Assembly: GCA_945896765.1 (NCBI GenBank)
Contig: CAMDEL010000046.1
Coordinates: 1 to 9,527 of the forward strand
DNA length: 9,527 nucleotides
From: Singulisphaera sp. GP187
GTDB taxonomy: Bacteria; Planctomycetota; Phycisphaerae; Phycisphaerales; SM1A02
Direction: 5' to 3'
The notes below the pieces were generated by a model. That model was not told the origin of the DNA. It worked only from the letters and a program-made list of their open reading frames with translations, and ran no database searches. The translations under genes and the position numbers were made by a program. This document shows positions 1 through 7,666 of this stretch, piece by piece (position 1 is the stretch's first letter; every line of letters starts with the position of its first letter).

Positions 1-1064
1 CAACATTGCAATAATCGATATGGCAATTCCAGCGACTGCAAGATCATCTCTACGGATTCGAGCATCGTCTTATGCCACGCACGGCTCTCTGCGTCGTCGG
101 CTCTGCAAACTACAACCTGCTCGACCTTGTCGAATTGATGAATGCGATACAAACCCGCAGTGTCTTTGCCGGCGGCGCCAGCTTCGCGGCGAAAGCATGT
201 GGATGCGGTGACATATTTCAAAGGCAAAGATTCCAGCGGAATGATTTCATCAGCATGCAGTCCCATCAATCCGACTTCGCCTGTTCCCGTCAGAAATAAA
301 TCGTGATTGCTGCCGCGCTTGGATTCTTCAAGGTGATAAGCCTGCTCTCTGCCTGCGGGGAAAAAACCAGTGCCAATCATGCATTCTTCGCGAACGATGA
401 CGGGAACTCCCATTGGCTGAAAACCGCGCTGATCCGCCATAAAATCAAGCGCATATCGAATGATCGCATGATGCAGTCGCATCCCAAGTCCAGTCAGCAC
501 ATAGTGCCGTGTTCCCGACATCTTGACTCCGCGTTCAAAGTCCACCAATCCGAGTGAGCGCACTAATTCTTGATGCGTTCTCGGCTTGAATCCACGATTC
601 TTTGCGAAGGGAATCGCCGCATCAAATCCCTTTGGATTCCATCTGCGAATTTCAACGTTGTCGTCGCTGCCGGCACCCTTGGGCACATCTGCTGCAGGTG
701 GTTGAGGAACAGTCAGCAGAAGTTCTTGCCAAGCAGGTTCGACATCAGCAAGCAAACGCTCCAACACAATGACTTCATTCTTCAGTCGAACGGGCGTCGC
801 TTCCAATTCAGCAAGTTGCGCTTGGATCTTCGCGCGATCTGCCTCCGCCGCAGTTTTCAGTTGACCCTTCAACTTTCCCATCTGCGGCCCAGTCTCTTTA
901 CTGAGTCGATTTTGTTCAGCGCGTTTGATCTCAAGTTCAGTCAAGATGCTTCGTCGTTGTTCATCAAGAACAGTCAAGCGGGGGAAGTCGACTGTCATTC
1001 GCTTCTCTGCAGCACCGCGCACAAATCGTTCTGGGTTCTCTCGAAATGCCTTGATATCAATCAT
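1..1064 (-). CDS. serS: seryl-tRNA synthetase, C-terminus off the left edge
   Basis: Class II aminoacyl-tRNA synthetase that charges tRNA-Ser (and tRNA-Sec) with serine in the cytoplasm. The start is ATG at 1064 and 354 codons are visible. Residues 1-120 form the N-terminal tRNA-binding arm: the opening MIDIKAFRENPERF is typical, followed by a long charged coiled coil (about 30-110). The catalytic core follows: a motif 1 region at about 193-236 ending in MIGTGFFP, the serine-binding TGTGEVGL segment at 259-266, and motif 2 with FRRE at 291-294 and GKDTAGLYRIHQFDKVE at 299-315. Motif 3 lies beyond the edge; family members are about 420-460 aa, so roughly 80-100 residues are missing. Position 303 is Ala where many bacterial enzymes have Arg (DTRG); I read this as lineage variation. 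The gene diverges from the yjdF-like gene across 81 nt. No Shine-Dalgarno precedes the ATG. Confidence 0.96.
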   Translation of the reverse strand, partial: MIDIKAFRENPERFVRGAAEKRMTVDFPRLTVLDEQRRSILTELEIKRAEQNRLSKETGPQMGKLKGQLKTAAEADRAKIQAQLAELEATPVRLKNEVIVLERLLADVEPAWQELLLTVPQPPAADVPKGAGSDDNVEIRRWNPKGFDAAIPFAKNRGFKPRTHQELVRSLGLVDFERGVKMSGTRHYVLTGLGMRLHHAIIRYALDFMADQRGFQPMGVPVIVREECMIGTGFFPAGREQAYHLEESKRGSNHDLFLTGTGEVGLMGLHADEIIPLESLPLKYVTASTCFRREAGAAGKDTAGLYRIHQFDKVEQVVVCRADDAESRAWHKTMLESVEMILQSLELPYRLLQC

Positions 1065-1145
1065 GCTGAAAATGTAGCGTGAAATCACCACTTGGGCTGC
1101 CTTGTGAAATTGCGCCGAGATTTCTAGACCTGATACTTTTTATGC
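1065..1145. promoter_or_regulatory. divergent promoter region between serS and the yjdF-like gene
   Basis: This 81-nt gap must hold the start signals for both flanking genes, since they point away from each other. On the minus strand a TACATT hexamer ends 6 nt before the serS ATG. On the plus strand GATACT (1132-1137) ends 8 nt before the ATG at 1146. Both resemble -10 boxes placed so that transcripts would start at or very near the start codon. I see no convincing -35 for either, no Shine-Dalgarno, and no room for a T-box-type leader in front of serS. The location is secure but the exact elements are weak. Confidence 0.35.
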
Positions 1146-1793
1146 ATGCCAGGAATTGCACCAACGAATTCCTCAACCTTGCCGCATCGATACTTTGGCG
1201 CGGTGTTGTCAGTCATCGTGGTTGCAACACTCGCATGGTCTGCCGTTCATCCATTTGATTGGTTGACATGGTGGATGGAAGTTTCGTGGGTGCTTGTTGG
1301 ACTTCCAATTGTTGTCTGGCTGGCACATCGACACGGAATCACGCGCATACTGCTTGTGCTACTGACAATGCATGCAGTCATCTTGGTTGTCGGCGGACAT
1401 TACACATACGAAAAAGTCCCTGTCGGACTTTGGGTGCAAGAGTGGTTTGGTCTTGCGCGCAATGACTATGACCGACTCGGGCATTTCGTTCAAGGAGTCG
1501 TTCCCGCTTTGATTGCACGTGAACTTCTGCGGCGAACATCGCCGCTGCAACCAGGTCGCTGGCTCGCATTTCTCTGCGTCGCATCCGCGCTTGCATTCAG
1601 CGCAATATTCGAGATGATTGAATGGGGATCATCAGTCGCACTTGGCGCATCGGCAGATGCATTCCTTGGCTCGCAAGGTGATCCATGGGATGCGCAGTGG
1701 GATATGTTGTGCGCGCTGATCGGTGCGATGTGTTCAATGGCAACGCTCTCAAGATTGCACGAGCGCGAACTCACACACATGCTTTTCGCATGA
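1146..1793 (+). CDS. YjdF/DUF2238-type inner-membrane protein
   Basis: A 215-aa polytopic inner-membrane protein of the family that includes E. coli YjdF (DUF2238, VanZ-like in style). Its biochemical function is unknown. Hydrophobic segments lie at about 17-35, 42-60, 65-84, 113-130, 138-158 and 184-201. Family hallmarks are present in order: GGHYTYEKVP (83-92), RNDYDRLGHFVQG (105-117), EMIEW (156-160) and FLGSQGDPWDAQWDM (173-187). These conserved His, Tyr, Asp, Glu and Trp residues lie in or next to membrane segments, which would fit an active or metal-binding site, though that is inference. Length matches the family (about 200-215 aa). The chosen ATG gives a short polar N-terminus before helix 1; no Shine-Dalgarno is visible. 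The gene stands alone on its strand and converges with nadK across 19 nt (1794-1812), where no terminator hairpin is apparent. Confidence 0.88.
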   Translation: MPGIAPTNSSTLPHRYFGAVLSVIVVATLAWSAVHPFDWLTWWMEVSWVLVGLPIVVWLAHRHGITRILLVLLTMHAVILVVGGHYTYEKVPVGLWVQEWFGLARNDYDRLGHFVQGVVPALIARELLRRTSPLQPGRWLAFLCVASALAFSAIFEMIEWGSSVALGASADAFLGSQGDPWDAQWDMLCALIGAMCSMATLSRLHERELTHMLFA

Positions 1794-1812
1794 ACTTTCG
1801 CAAGACGTTTTC

Positions 1813-2664
1813 TTATGTCCCGCGGTCTCGATATGTTGGAGGCGCTGCCCAGCGCATTTTTGAAAGCAACTGCTGCCAGTATGTCACGTCAGGATTTCCA
1901 ACCAAACGCGCCATCGATTGGTGTCGGCCAACTTGAATCATGTCTCCAACAGCCAAGCGGATATTTGTCTGCCCATCGAGCATCAATGCAGTTCCATCAT
2001 TCGCACGCTCGACGCGAACGGAAATATCAAGATGACTCGGCACAACAATCGGGCGGAAACCCAAACTATGCGGACAAATTGGGGTGACAATCAGTGCCTC
2101 AACATCTGGATGCACGATGGGTCCACCAGCAGAAACGGTGTATGCAGTTGAACCGACAGGGCTGGCAATGATGATTCCATCACCAGAAACATCGGGTCCG
2201 ACATTGCCTGAAAACTCAAGTCGCAATTCGATCATCCGAAATGGAAAGCCCGCACTCACCACAACATCATTCACCGCAACTCCGTGATAAACCACAGTGC
2301 CATCTTTGCGTTTCACAATCACATCCATCACCATTCGCTGTCGAACAAGCGGGTTGGGACCGAAGATCGAATCAGCTTGCTCCTCCAACGATATTGGATC
2401 AAATTCCGCGAGGAATCCCAGTCGGCCAGAATTCACTCCGACGAGCGGCATCCCACGATCCAGAATGCGCCGCAATTGAGCGATCAGCGTGCCATCGCCG
2501 CCGACGGCGACCATTCGATCGAATAAAAGATTCGCAGAGAGCGCAGCGCTATCAGCTTGAATTTCCGCCACGATTTCAGCATGTTTCGCAACGATTCTTC
2601 GAACCTCATCCAAGATCGATGCGGTTGCTGGACGGTCTGGACTTGCGGCGAGAAGGACTTTCAT
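1813..2664 (-). CDS. nadK: NAD kinase
   Basis: ATP (or polyphosphate)-dependent NAD kinase, which phosphorylates NAD+ to NADP+ in the cytoplasm and so supplies NADPH metabolism. The protein is 283 aa, a normal length. Hallmarks in order: GGDGT (55-59) with the catalytic Asp; NSGRLGFL (78-85); ND (132-133) in the NAD-binding region; a glycine-rich block GDGIIIASPVGSTAYT (161-176); SAGGPIVHP (178-186); and TPICPHSL (194-201). The 'SPTGSTAY' consensus reads SPVGSTAY here (Val170), a substitution at a usually conserved Thr. It is probably the last gene of the leftward four-gene unit, 32 nt downstream of the ABC ATPase. Its presence there looks like housekeeping linkage rather than functional coupling to the transporter. 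Upstream there is only a weak purine stretch (GGAAATGATGAAACT), not a clear Shine-Dalgarno. Confidence 0.95.
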   Translation of the reverse strand: MKVLLAASPDRPATASILDEVRRIVAKHAEIVAEIQADSAALSANLLFDRMVAVGGDGTLIAQLRRILDRGMPLVGVNSGRLGFLAEFDPISLEEQADSIFGPNPLVRQRMVMDVIVKRKDGTVVYHGVAVNDVVVSAGFPFRMIELRLEFSGNVGPDVSGDGIIIASPVGSTAYTVSAGGPIVHPDVEALIVTPICPHSLGFRPIVVPSHLDISVRVERANDGTALMLDGQTNIRLAVGDMIQVGRHQSMARLVGNPDVTYWQQLLSKMRWAAPPTYRDRGT

Positions 2665-2696
2665 AGTTTCATCATTTCCGTCTGTGGAGCGAAAGT

Positions 2697-3644
2697 TTAC
2701 GAAACAATTCCCTTTGTCAAGCGCATGAACGCCGTTTCGAGATTCATTGGTTCATGCGAAAAACGCGCAACTCGAAATCCTTGTGCAATCAAACGACTGG
2801 GGATATCGCTGATCGGCATGCCACTTTTGGGGTCGATTGTCACATCGATTCGGACAACTTTTTCTTCTCGCTCCAAGGTCACTTTCAAAATGCCGCGAAC
2901 CTGCTTCAGCAGTGCGGCCGCTTCTTGCGGACGTTCATCCACGACAACATGCACCATGCTGCCACTTCCAGCGCGATCCATCATTTCAGAGATTCCGCCA
3001 GAAAAAATCAACTTCCCTTGTTCGACCACACCAACTGCAGTGCAAAGTTCAGCCAACTCGAACAGGATGTGGGATGAAATCAGAATCGTCTTTCCCATGC
3101 GCCGCAGTTCCTTCAGGAGTTCGCGCATTTCGATACGTGCACGTGGATCCAACCCGCTTGAAGGCTCATCCATCAGCAACACTTTCGGGTCGTGCAAGAG
3201 AACGCGTGCAACGGAGAGTCGCTGTTGCATTCCGCGAGACAATCCATTTACATCCGATTTGCGCTTCGAAACAAGATCGGTCAACTCGAGCACTTCACCC
3301 ACGACCCGCATGCGCTTCTCGCCGTGAATCCCATAACACGCAGCAAAGAATTCGAGATACTCACTGACCAACATGTCGTCATACGCGCCCAAAAAATCTG
3401 GCACATATCCAATGATCGGCCGAATGAGATGATTCTGATATCCGACAACGTGGCCATCCACACGCGCTTCGCCCCAAGTTGGTTTCAGGAGCGTCGCAAG
3501 AATCTTGATCGTCGTCGTTTTCCCTGCACCATTTGGTCCGATGAATCCGAAACATGTTCCTTCTTCGATGGTGAGATTGAGATTGTCGAGCGCCGTCAGC
3601 TCGCCATACTTTCTTGTGAGATTGACTGTCTCGATCATCGACAT
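2697..3644 (-). CDS. ABC-2-type transporter ATP-binding protein
   Basis: A 315-aa cytoplasmic ABC ATPase of the CcmA/NatA/GldA type that normally powers an ABC-2 permease. Visible motifs: Walker A GPNGAGKTTT (36-45), signature LSRGMQQR (135-142), Walker B VLLMDE (155-160), D-loop SGLD (163-166) and switch His192 in ISSH. The segment normally carrying the Q-loop Gln reads IGYVPDF, with Asp83 in place of Gln. After the nucleotide-binding domain, residues about 228-315 form the extra C-terminal domain usual in this subfamily, ending in the ETAFMRLTKG type of motif. The gene starts 9 nt after the stop of the 843-aa gene, so the two are surely co-transcribed, but no permease gene is adjacent. Met3 (MIETVNLTRKYG) is an equally plausible start. 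Substrate is unknown. Confidence 0.93.
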   Translation of the reverse strand: MSMIETVNLTRKYGELTALDNLNLTIEEGTCFGFIGPNGAGKTTTIKILATLLKPTWGEARVDGHVVGYQNHLIRPIIGYVPDFLGAYDDMLVSEYLEFFAACYGIHGEKRMRVVGEVLELTDLVSKRKSDVNGLSRGMQQRLSVARVLLHDPKVLLMDEPSSGLDPRARIEMRELLKELRRMGKTILISSHILFELAELCTAVGVVEQGKLIFSGGISEMMDRAGSGSMVHVVVDERPQEAAALLKQVRGILKVTLEREEKVVRIDVTIDPKSGMPISDIPSRLIAQGFRVARFSHEPMNLETAFMRLTKGIVS

Positions 3645-3653
3645 GGCATCACT

Positions 3654-6185
3654 TTAGTCTCTCTCGGGCGCGGCGAATTTTTCATCCAGAGGCAGAGGAA
3701 AGACAACGCGCACCAATACAAGCCCTGAACTCGGGACTTTCTCGCCATTAATCTCAATTGGAATCGGACATTCCGCCGCATCGAGATATCCCCAAATGAT
3801 CAGGCATGGTGTCGTAAACCATGCAGAAATATCGAGAGATCTTCCCAATATTCTCTCAGCGATGACCGCAGCTGCATCCTTCGGTGGATTGGCGAGATAG
3901 TCAGGTGGTTGAAGCATGTTGTACATGCCGAGCATGTCCAGGAAGACTTTTCGACGTTCAGAGGAGATGTTGCCAGCAAAGTTGTCTTTGCCAAACTGAT
4001 TTTGAATTCGAAGCATGTCATCTACAAATGGCACTTGATATCGAGTTCGAATTGCATTGGCAAGATCTCCAATGGTCTCATCAACACCCATCGGACCGCC
4101 TGGATAGAGAACTTCTTTCAACTCGATTGGCTCATTGGGTTGCCATGTGGTCAGAATAGAAAAGCGTCCAATATTTGGAAGAGCGTCAGAAGGCTGATTC
4201 ACTCGTGCGTTCGCAGCGTTTTCTTTCGGCGCACGATTTCGAATCGGTGTGATATGGATGATGCCGACATCGTGAAGTGGACCCGGCAGCGAGTGTTCGA
4301 CCAATCCAGTCAGCATCACACGCAGAGGATCACCAGGGACAACCGTCTGTTCAAGAGCACGCTTGGGATCAGGAGTAAAAGGAGCTTTTCCCCAACCGCT
4401 CGGAACCGCGCCCATCCACTGTGCTTCGAAACTCGCAGATGTTGCGCGCGCTGAAACTTGTATCGAACCAGGAGTTTCAATCGGCATTGCAGAACGTGCG
4501 GGATTCGGAAAAGTATTCGTCATACCGCCAGGTGCCGACCATCCTGACAAGATATTTCGTCTATTGCTCTCTGGATCTATCGAAACATTTGTGAGCGCAT
4601 ATCCCGGCAGATATGCGCTGAACCAACTTGTCGCACGAGACATTGCCGTGTCACTCGTTGGTTGGTTTTCAGATGATCTCCAAATTGAATCAAGCACAGT
4701 CAAGTGTTGAATGCGAACGCGACTTGAATAGATCGAGCCTCCGATGATCCAGACTCCTGTGCCAAAGAAGATTGCAGTTGCGACAAAGAATGCCCATGAA
4801 TGTCGCTCGCATTTCATCCATTTTAAAAGCCCAAATCCGCCTGGTCCAGCAATGATCCAGTAAACGATAAAGAGCAAAAATGCACCCAATAATCCAACAG
4901 CCGCTTCCCCTCGCATTCCAATGACGCCGTCAATCAAATTTCCTCTGCCTAGGTCGACAAAGTTTGGGGACTGCACCACCAATCGCCTCAATGTGCTCAG
5001 TTCCTGATATTCGCCACCGGAAGGGGTATCTGCTCGTCGTGCCAGAATGCGATTCCAAAAAATATCTGCTTGCGGAAGTGCGCTGCTCTGGAGAGCTCGG
5101 CGCGACAGAGCGTCCACATCCAGACCAATCACTGTGATCCTTCCGTGTCCATACGATCTGGTGACCGCAATAATTTTTTCGTCGAGCGAATCTTTCCGTG
5201 GACTTGAAAAACCTGTTCGAGGATCACGTGCAACGGGAAGAAGGACGAGCGGTTCATACGACTTGCTCTTGCCAGATTCCTCGAAAAATGTGACAGGCAT
5301 TGTCGCCTTCGTATTCAGCAATTGATCCGATTGACTGACTGTGGGCAGGAGAGTGGCAATTGGAACTGCTTCGATTCGTTGCACCTTCCAGTCCGGCATC
5401 AGATCAGTCAAAGGATGTTTTGAAGGAGCAGCAAGCCCCCATGGATCTGCAGCTTCAGGCAGCACAACAATAAAAAGTCCGCCTCGCCCAATCCATTCAC
5501 GCAGAGCCCGTGCGGAGTCGCCAGTCAGCGACCCTGGGCTTTCTTGCGTCCATATCAACGCGGAGAATTGCGAGAGCCCCTCCCAGCGATCCGGCAAATC
5601 TTCTGGTCGAATTCCGCGTGCAATCTTCGTGATTTCGTTCATGGAAGGGATGCGATCATTTCCCGGTGCAGGAATGGAATATGAATCCAATCCCATGCGA
5701 CCACTGCCCAAAACACCAAAGATGTCTTCTTTTAAATTAACTGCAACAGTTGGATTCACACTCAAAGCAGGAGAAATCCGAGCGGAGCCAAGTTCGCGAG
5801 TGCGCCGACCATCGGTTTGCGCCCACACTCGAACTGTATAAATCTCGTTCATCGCATCAGCAGCATTTTGCTTGGGAGGAATTCGCGCATACAGCCACGT
5901 GTGGACGGGTTGGCCAGCATCAAGCACAAGTCGCCGCGTGATCTGCGCAATGTCACCATTTCCGTCTGGAAGTTCCCAGACAATTTCGATTGGAGTCGGT
6001 TGATCAATTTGCCCTTGCAAGAGAAATCGCGCAGCAGTCATTTCACCACTTCTGAAATGCCCGCCAACTCCAAAGTGTTCAAGTGAAATCGTAACGGGAC
6101 CATCGGCTCTGCTTGCTGTGGCAGAGATTCCAATCAAGAGCGCAATTGCGCAGATCAGATGATGTGTCAGATGAAACACCCGCAC
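3654..6185 (-). CDS. large exported, membrane-anchored protein of unknown function, loosely GldG-like in layout
   Basis: An 843-aa protein I cannot name. It starts with GTG; no in-frame ATG precedes the signal peptide. Residues 1-27 look like a cleavable signal peptide (hydrophobic LICAIALLIGI, likely cleavage after SRA). Residues 28-427 form an exported region: a beta-rich first part (about 30-140), then an alpha/beta region with WIGRGGLFIVVLPEAAD (231-247) and AVTRSYGHGRITVIGLDVD (340-358), resembling the glutamine-amidotransferase-like domains of large planctomycete and GldG-type proteins; I see no catalytic Cys motif. Two helices follow (about 428-447 and 464-485), joined by a basic loop around GPGGFGLLKWMKCERHSW, consistent with a short cytoplasmic turn. 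Residues about 490-843 form a second exported region. It lies 12 nt downstream of the M20 gene and 9 nt upstream of the ABC ATPase, suggesting partnership with the latter. Lack of a permease is notable. Confidence 0.82.
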   Translation of the reverse strand: MRVFHLTHHLICAIALLIGISATASRADGPVTISLEHFGVGGHFRSGEMTAARFLLQGQIDQPTPIEIVWELPDGNGDIAQITRRLVLDAGQPVHTWLYARIPPKQNAADAMNEIYTVRVWAQTDGRRTRELGSARISPALSVNPTVAVNLKEDIFGVLGSGRMGLDSYSIPAPGNDRIPSMNEITKIARGIRPEDLPDRWEGLSQFSALIWTQESPGSLTGDSARALREWIGRGGLFIVVLPEAADPWGLAAPSKHPLTDLMPDWKVQRIEAVPIATLLPTVSQSDQLLNTKATMPVTFFEESGKSKSYEPLVLLPVARDPRTGFSSPRKDSLDEKIIAVTRSYGHGRITVIGLDVDALSRRALQSSALPQADIFWNRILARRADTPSGGEYQELSTLRRLVVQSPNFVDLGRGNLIDGVIGMRGEAAVGLLGAFLLFIVYWIIAGPGGFGLLKWMKCERHSWAFFVATAIFFGTGVWIIGGSIYSSRVRIQHLTVLDSIWRSSENQPTSDTAMSRATSWFSAYLPGYALTNVSIDPESNRRNILSGWSAPGGMTNTFPNPARSAMPIETPGSIQVSARATSASFEAQWMGAVPSGWGKAPFTPDPKRALEQTVVPGDPLRVMLTGLVEHSLPGPLHDVGIIHITPIRNRAPKENAANARVNQPSDALPNIGRFSILTTWQPNEPIELKEVLYPGGPMGVDETIGDLANAIRTRYQVPFVDDMLRIQNQFGKDNFAGNISSERRKVFLDMLGMYNMLQPPDYLANPPKDAAAVIAERILGRSLDISAWFTTPCLIIWGYLDAAECPIPIEINGEKVPSSGLVLVRVVFPLPLDEKFAAPERD

Positions 6186-6195
6186 GTGTTGAAAT

Positions 6196-6199
6196 TCCT
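6196..6199 (-). promoter_or_regulatory. possible ribosome binding site for the 843-aa gene
   Basis: AGGA on the minus strand overlaps the TAG stop of the M20 gene and lies 10 nt upstream of the GTG at 6185. It is the closest thing to a Shine-Dalgarno in front of any gene in this window and supports the GTG start. The spacing is slightly long, so this is tentative. Confidence 0.3.
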
Positions 6200-7598
6200 A
6201 CGCCCGCATTCTTCCGACTTCAGAGAGCAAAGCCGCATGGCTTTTTTGAGCACCCTCGAAACAACCGACTTCGAACTTTTCATTTGGCGAATGCACGCAA
6301 TCATCATCAAGGCCGAATCCCATCAATAATGCTGGCGCGCCCAAGATGCGCTGAATCGCACCGACGGCAGGGATGCTGCCACCCGATCCGATCAACACTG
6401 CAGGTCGTGTATAGACCTGATTCAATGCACGCTCGGCAGCGGCGAGGAAGATGGATCCATCTGGCACGTGAAATGCACGATTCACACCGAATTCTGTGAA
6501 TTCCGCGCGGCAGTCCTTGGGCAATCTTGCTTGAACGAATGCCCGAACGGAGTCGATGATCTTGCGCGGGTCCTGGTCTGCGACCAATCGAAATGAAACT
6601 TTCGCGGTCGCATGAGCTGCGATGACAGTCTTCGCGCCCTTGCCCATATAGCCACCATAAATTCCATTGACATCGCAAGTCGGCCGGCTCCAAGTTCGTT
6701 CGATTGTTGAACGGTCCACTTCACCAAAAGATTTGGTCAATCCGACACTGCCTAAAAATTCGTTGTCATCGAATCCCATCTTCTGCCATTGTTGACGAAC
6801 GCGTGGAGACGTTTCTACAACATCATCATAAAAATTTGGAACTGTGATTCGTCGGTGTGAATCGTGCAATGCAGCGATGATGGATGAAAGCACATTGATC
6901 GGATTTGGAACTGCACCTCCGAATAATCCCGAGTGCAGATCTTTGTTTGGTCCGTGAATGGTGATTTCCAAATACACCAATCCACGAAGGCTCGTCGTGA
7001 TCGCGGGAGTTTCCATATCCCACATTCCAGTATCGGAAACAACGCACGCATCTGCCTTCAATTCAGCCTTGTTTTGCTCCAAGAATGGCTCGAGGCTTTC
7101 GCTTCCTGATTCTTCTTCGCCTTCAAGCAGAACCGTTACCGAGCATGGAAGCGTTCCATGAACTTTGATCCAAGCACGAAATGCTTCGATGAATGACATG
7201 ACTTGTCCCTTGTCATCGCATGCGCCTCGAGCGACCACGCGCTTTCCTCTAGGACCGTCGACCAGCACAGGCTCGAACGCGCCGCTCTTCCACAGATCAA
7301 TTGGATCGGCTGGTTGCACGTCGTAGTGTCCGTAATACAAGAGGCGCGGTCCGTCATATCCAGGCGGACCCTCGTGTTTCGCAACGACCATCGGGTGACC
7401 GGACGTCGGTCGAACCGCTGCATTCAATCCCGCAGAGCGCAATTGACCGCAGACCCACTCCGCGGCACGAGCGACATCGCCTTTGTAGGCAGGATCTGCG
7501 CTCACGCTTGGAATTCGAAGAAAGTCGAAAAGTCGATCAAGCGATCCTGCGCTGTCTTTGGCGAGGAGATCCAGTACCGGAATGAGGTCTTTATTCAT
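6198..7598 (-). CDS. M20-family metallopeptidase (dipeptidase-like)
   Basis: A 466-aa dizinc hydrolase of the M20 family, closest in style to the bacterial M20 dipeptidases related to carnosinase-type enzymes rather than to DapE or ArgE proper. It is probably cytoplasmic, since no signal peptide is present. Zinc-site residues are all visible: His91 and Asp93 in YYGHYDVQPAD, bridging Asp128 in GACDDKG, catalytic Glu161 followed by zinc ligand Glu162 in LLEGEEESGSE, Asp189 in VSDTGMW, and the C-terminal ligand His436 in HSPNEKF. The lid or dimerisation domain (about 205-330) begins with GLVYLEITIHGPNKDLHSG, containing His222, which in the family reaches into the partner's active site. The protein looks catalytically intact; exact substrate (dipeptide versus other N-acyl amino acid) cannot be read from sequence. 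It is the first gene of the leftward unit. Confidence 0.93.
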   Translation of the reverse strand: MNKDLIPVLDLLAKDSAGSLDRLFDFLRIPSVSADPAYKGDVARAAEWVCGQLRSAGLNAAVRPTSGHPMVVAKHEGPPGYDGPRLLYYGHYDVQPADPIDLWKSGAFEPVLVDGPRGKRVVARGACDDKGQVMSFIEAFRAWIKVHGTLPCSVTVLLEGEEESGSESLEPFLEQNKAELKADACVVSDTGMWDMETPAITTSLRGLVYLEITIHGPNKDLHSGLFGGAVPNPINVLSSIIAALHDSHRRITVPNFYDDVVETSPRVRQQWQKMGFDDNEFLGSVGLTKSFGEVDRSTIERTWSRPTCDVNGIYGGYMGKGAKTVIAAHATAKVSFRLVADQDPRKIIDSVRAFVQARLPKDCRAEFTEFGVNRAFHVPDGSIFLAAAERALNQVYTRPAVLIGSGGSIPAVGAIQRILGAPALLMGFGLDDDCVHSPNEKFEVGCFEGAQKSHAALLSEVGRMRA

Positions 7599-7607
7599 AG
7601 AGCAACG

Positions 7608-7637
7608 ATTCTACCTTTCACATTCTTTGTCTGGGAA
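7608..7637 (-). promoter_or_regulatory. candidate promoter of the leftward four-gene unit
   Basis: On the minus strand TTCCCA (7637-7632) and TAGAAT (7613-7608) are separated by 18 bp. The -10 matches the sigma-70 consensus at 5 of 6 positions and the -35 at 4 of 6. The predicted start would fall about 2-4 nt before the M20 ATG at 7598, giving a leaderless or nearly leaderless transcript. Inference from sequence only. Confidence 0.35.
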
Positions 7638-7638
7638 T

Positions 7639-7666
7639 TTGCCAATGTCGAATTCGCGACTAGAAT
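7639..7666 (+). promoter_or_regulatory. candidate promoter of the zinc-ribbon / membrane-protein pair
   Basis: TTGCCA (7639-7644) and TAGAAT (7661-7666) are separated by 16 bp, each matching the sigma-70 consensus at 5 of 6 positions. This is the best promoter match in the window. The predicted start near 7673 supports translation from the ATG at 7684 and excludes the longer frame opening at 7558. GAATTCG occurs at 7650-7656 in the spacer and again at 7663-7669 over the -10; the first copy is part of the palindrome CGAATTCG (7649-7656). Confidence 0.45.

Noticed and set aside
570..1082. 170-aa plus-strand frame across the left part of the window
   Set aside because: The minus strand encodes seryl-tRNA synthetase motifs continuously through this stretch, so the plus frame is not a gene.
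1065..1145. T-box or other riboswitch in front of serS
   Set aside because: The gap is only 81 nt, shared with a divergent gene, and holds no T-box-like sequence or terminator hairpin.
1794..1812. Possible bidirectional terminator between the yjdF-like gene and nadK
   Set aside because: The 19-nt gap has no inverted repeat followed by a T tract on either strand.
2241..2666. 141-aa plus-strand frame opposite nadK
   Set aside because: Antisense to the NAD kinase motifs; composition (His, Arg, Pro, Gln rich) is that of a shadow.
2557..3327. 256-aa open frame on the plus strand opposite the ABC ATPase and nadK start
   Set aside because: It is the antisense of a gene with intact ABC motifs, and its translation is dominated by Ser, Arg and Thr with no domain. 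It is a shadow frame.
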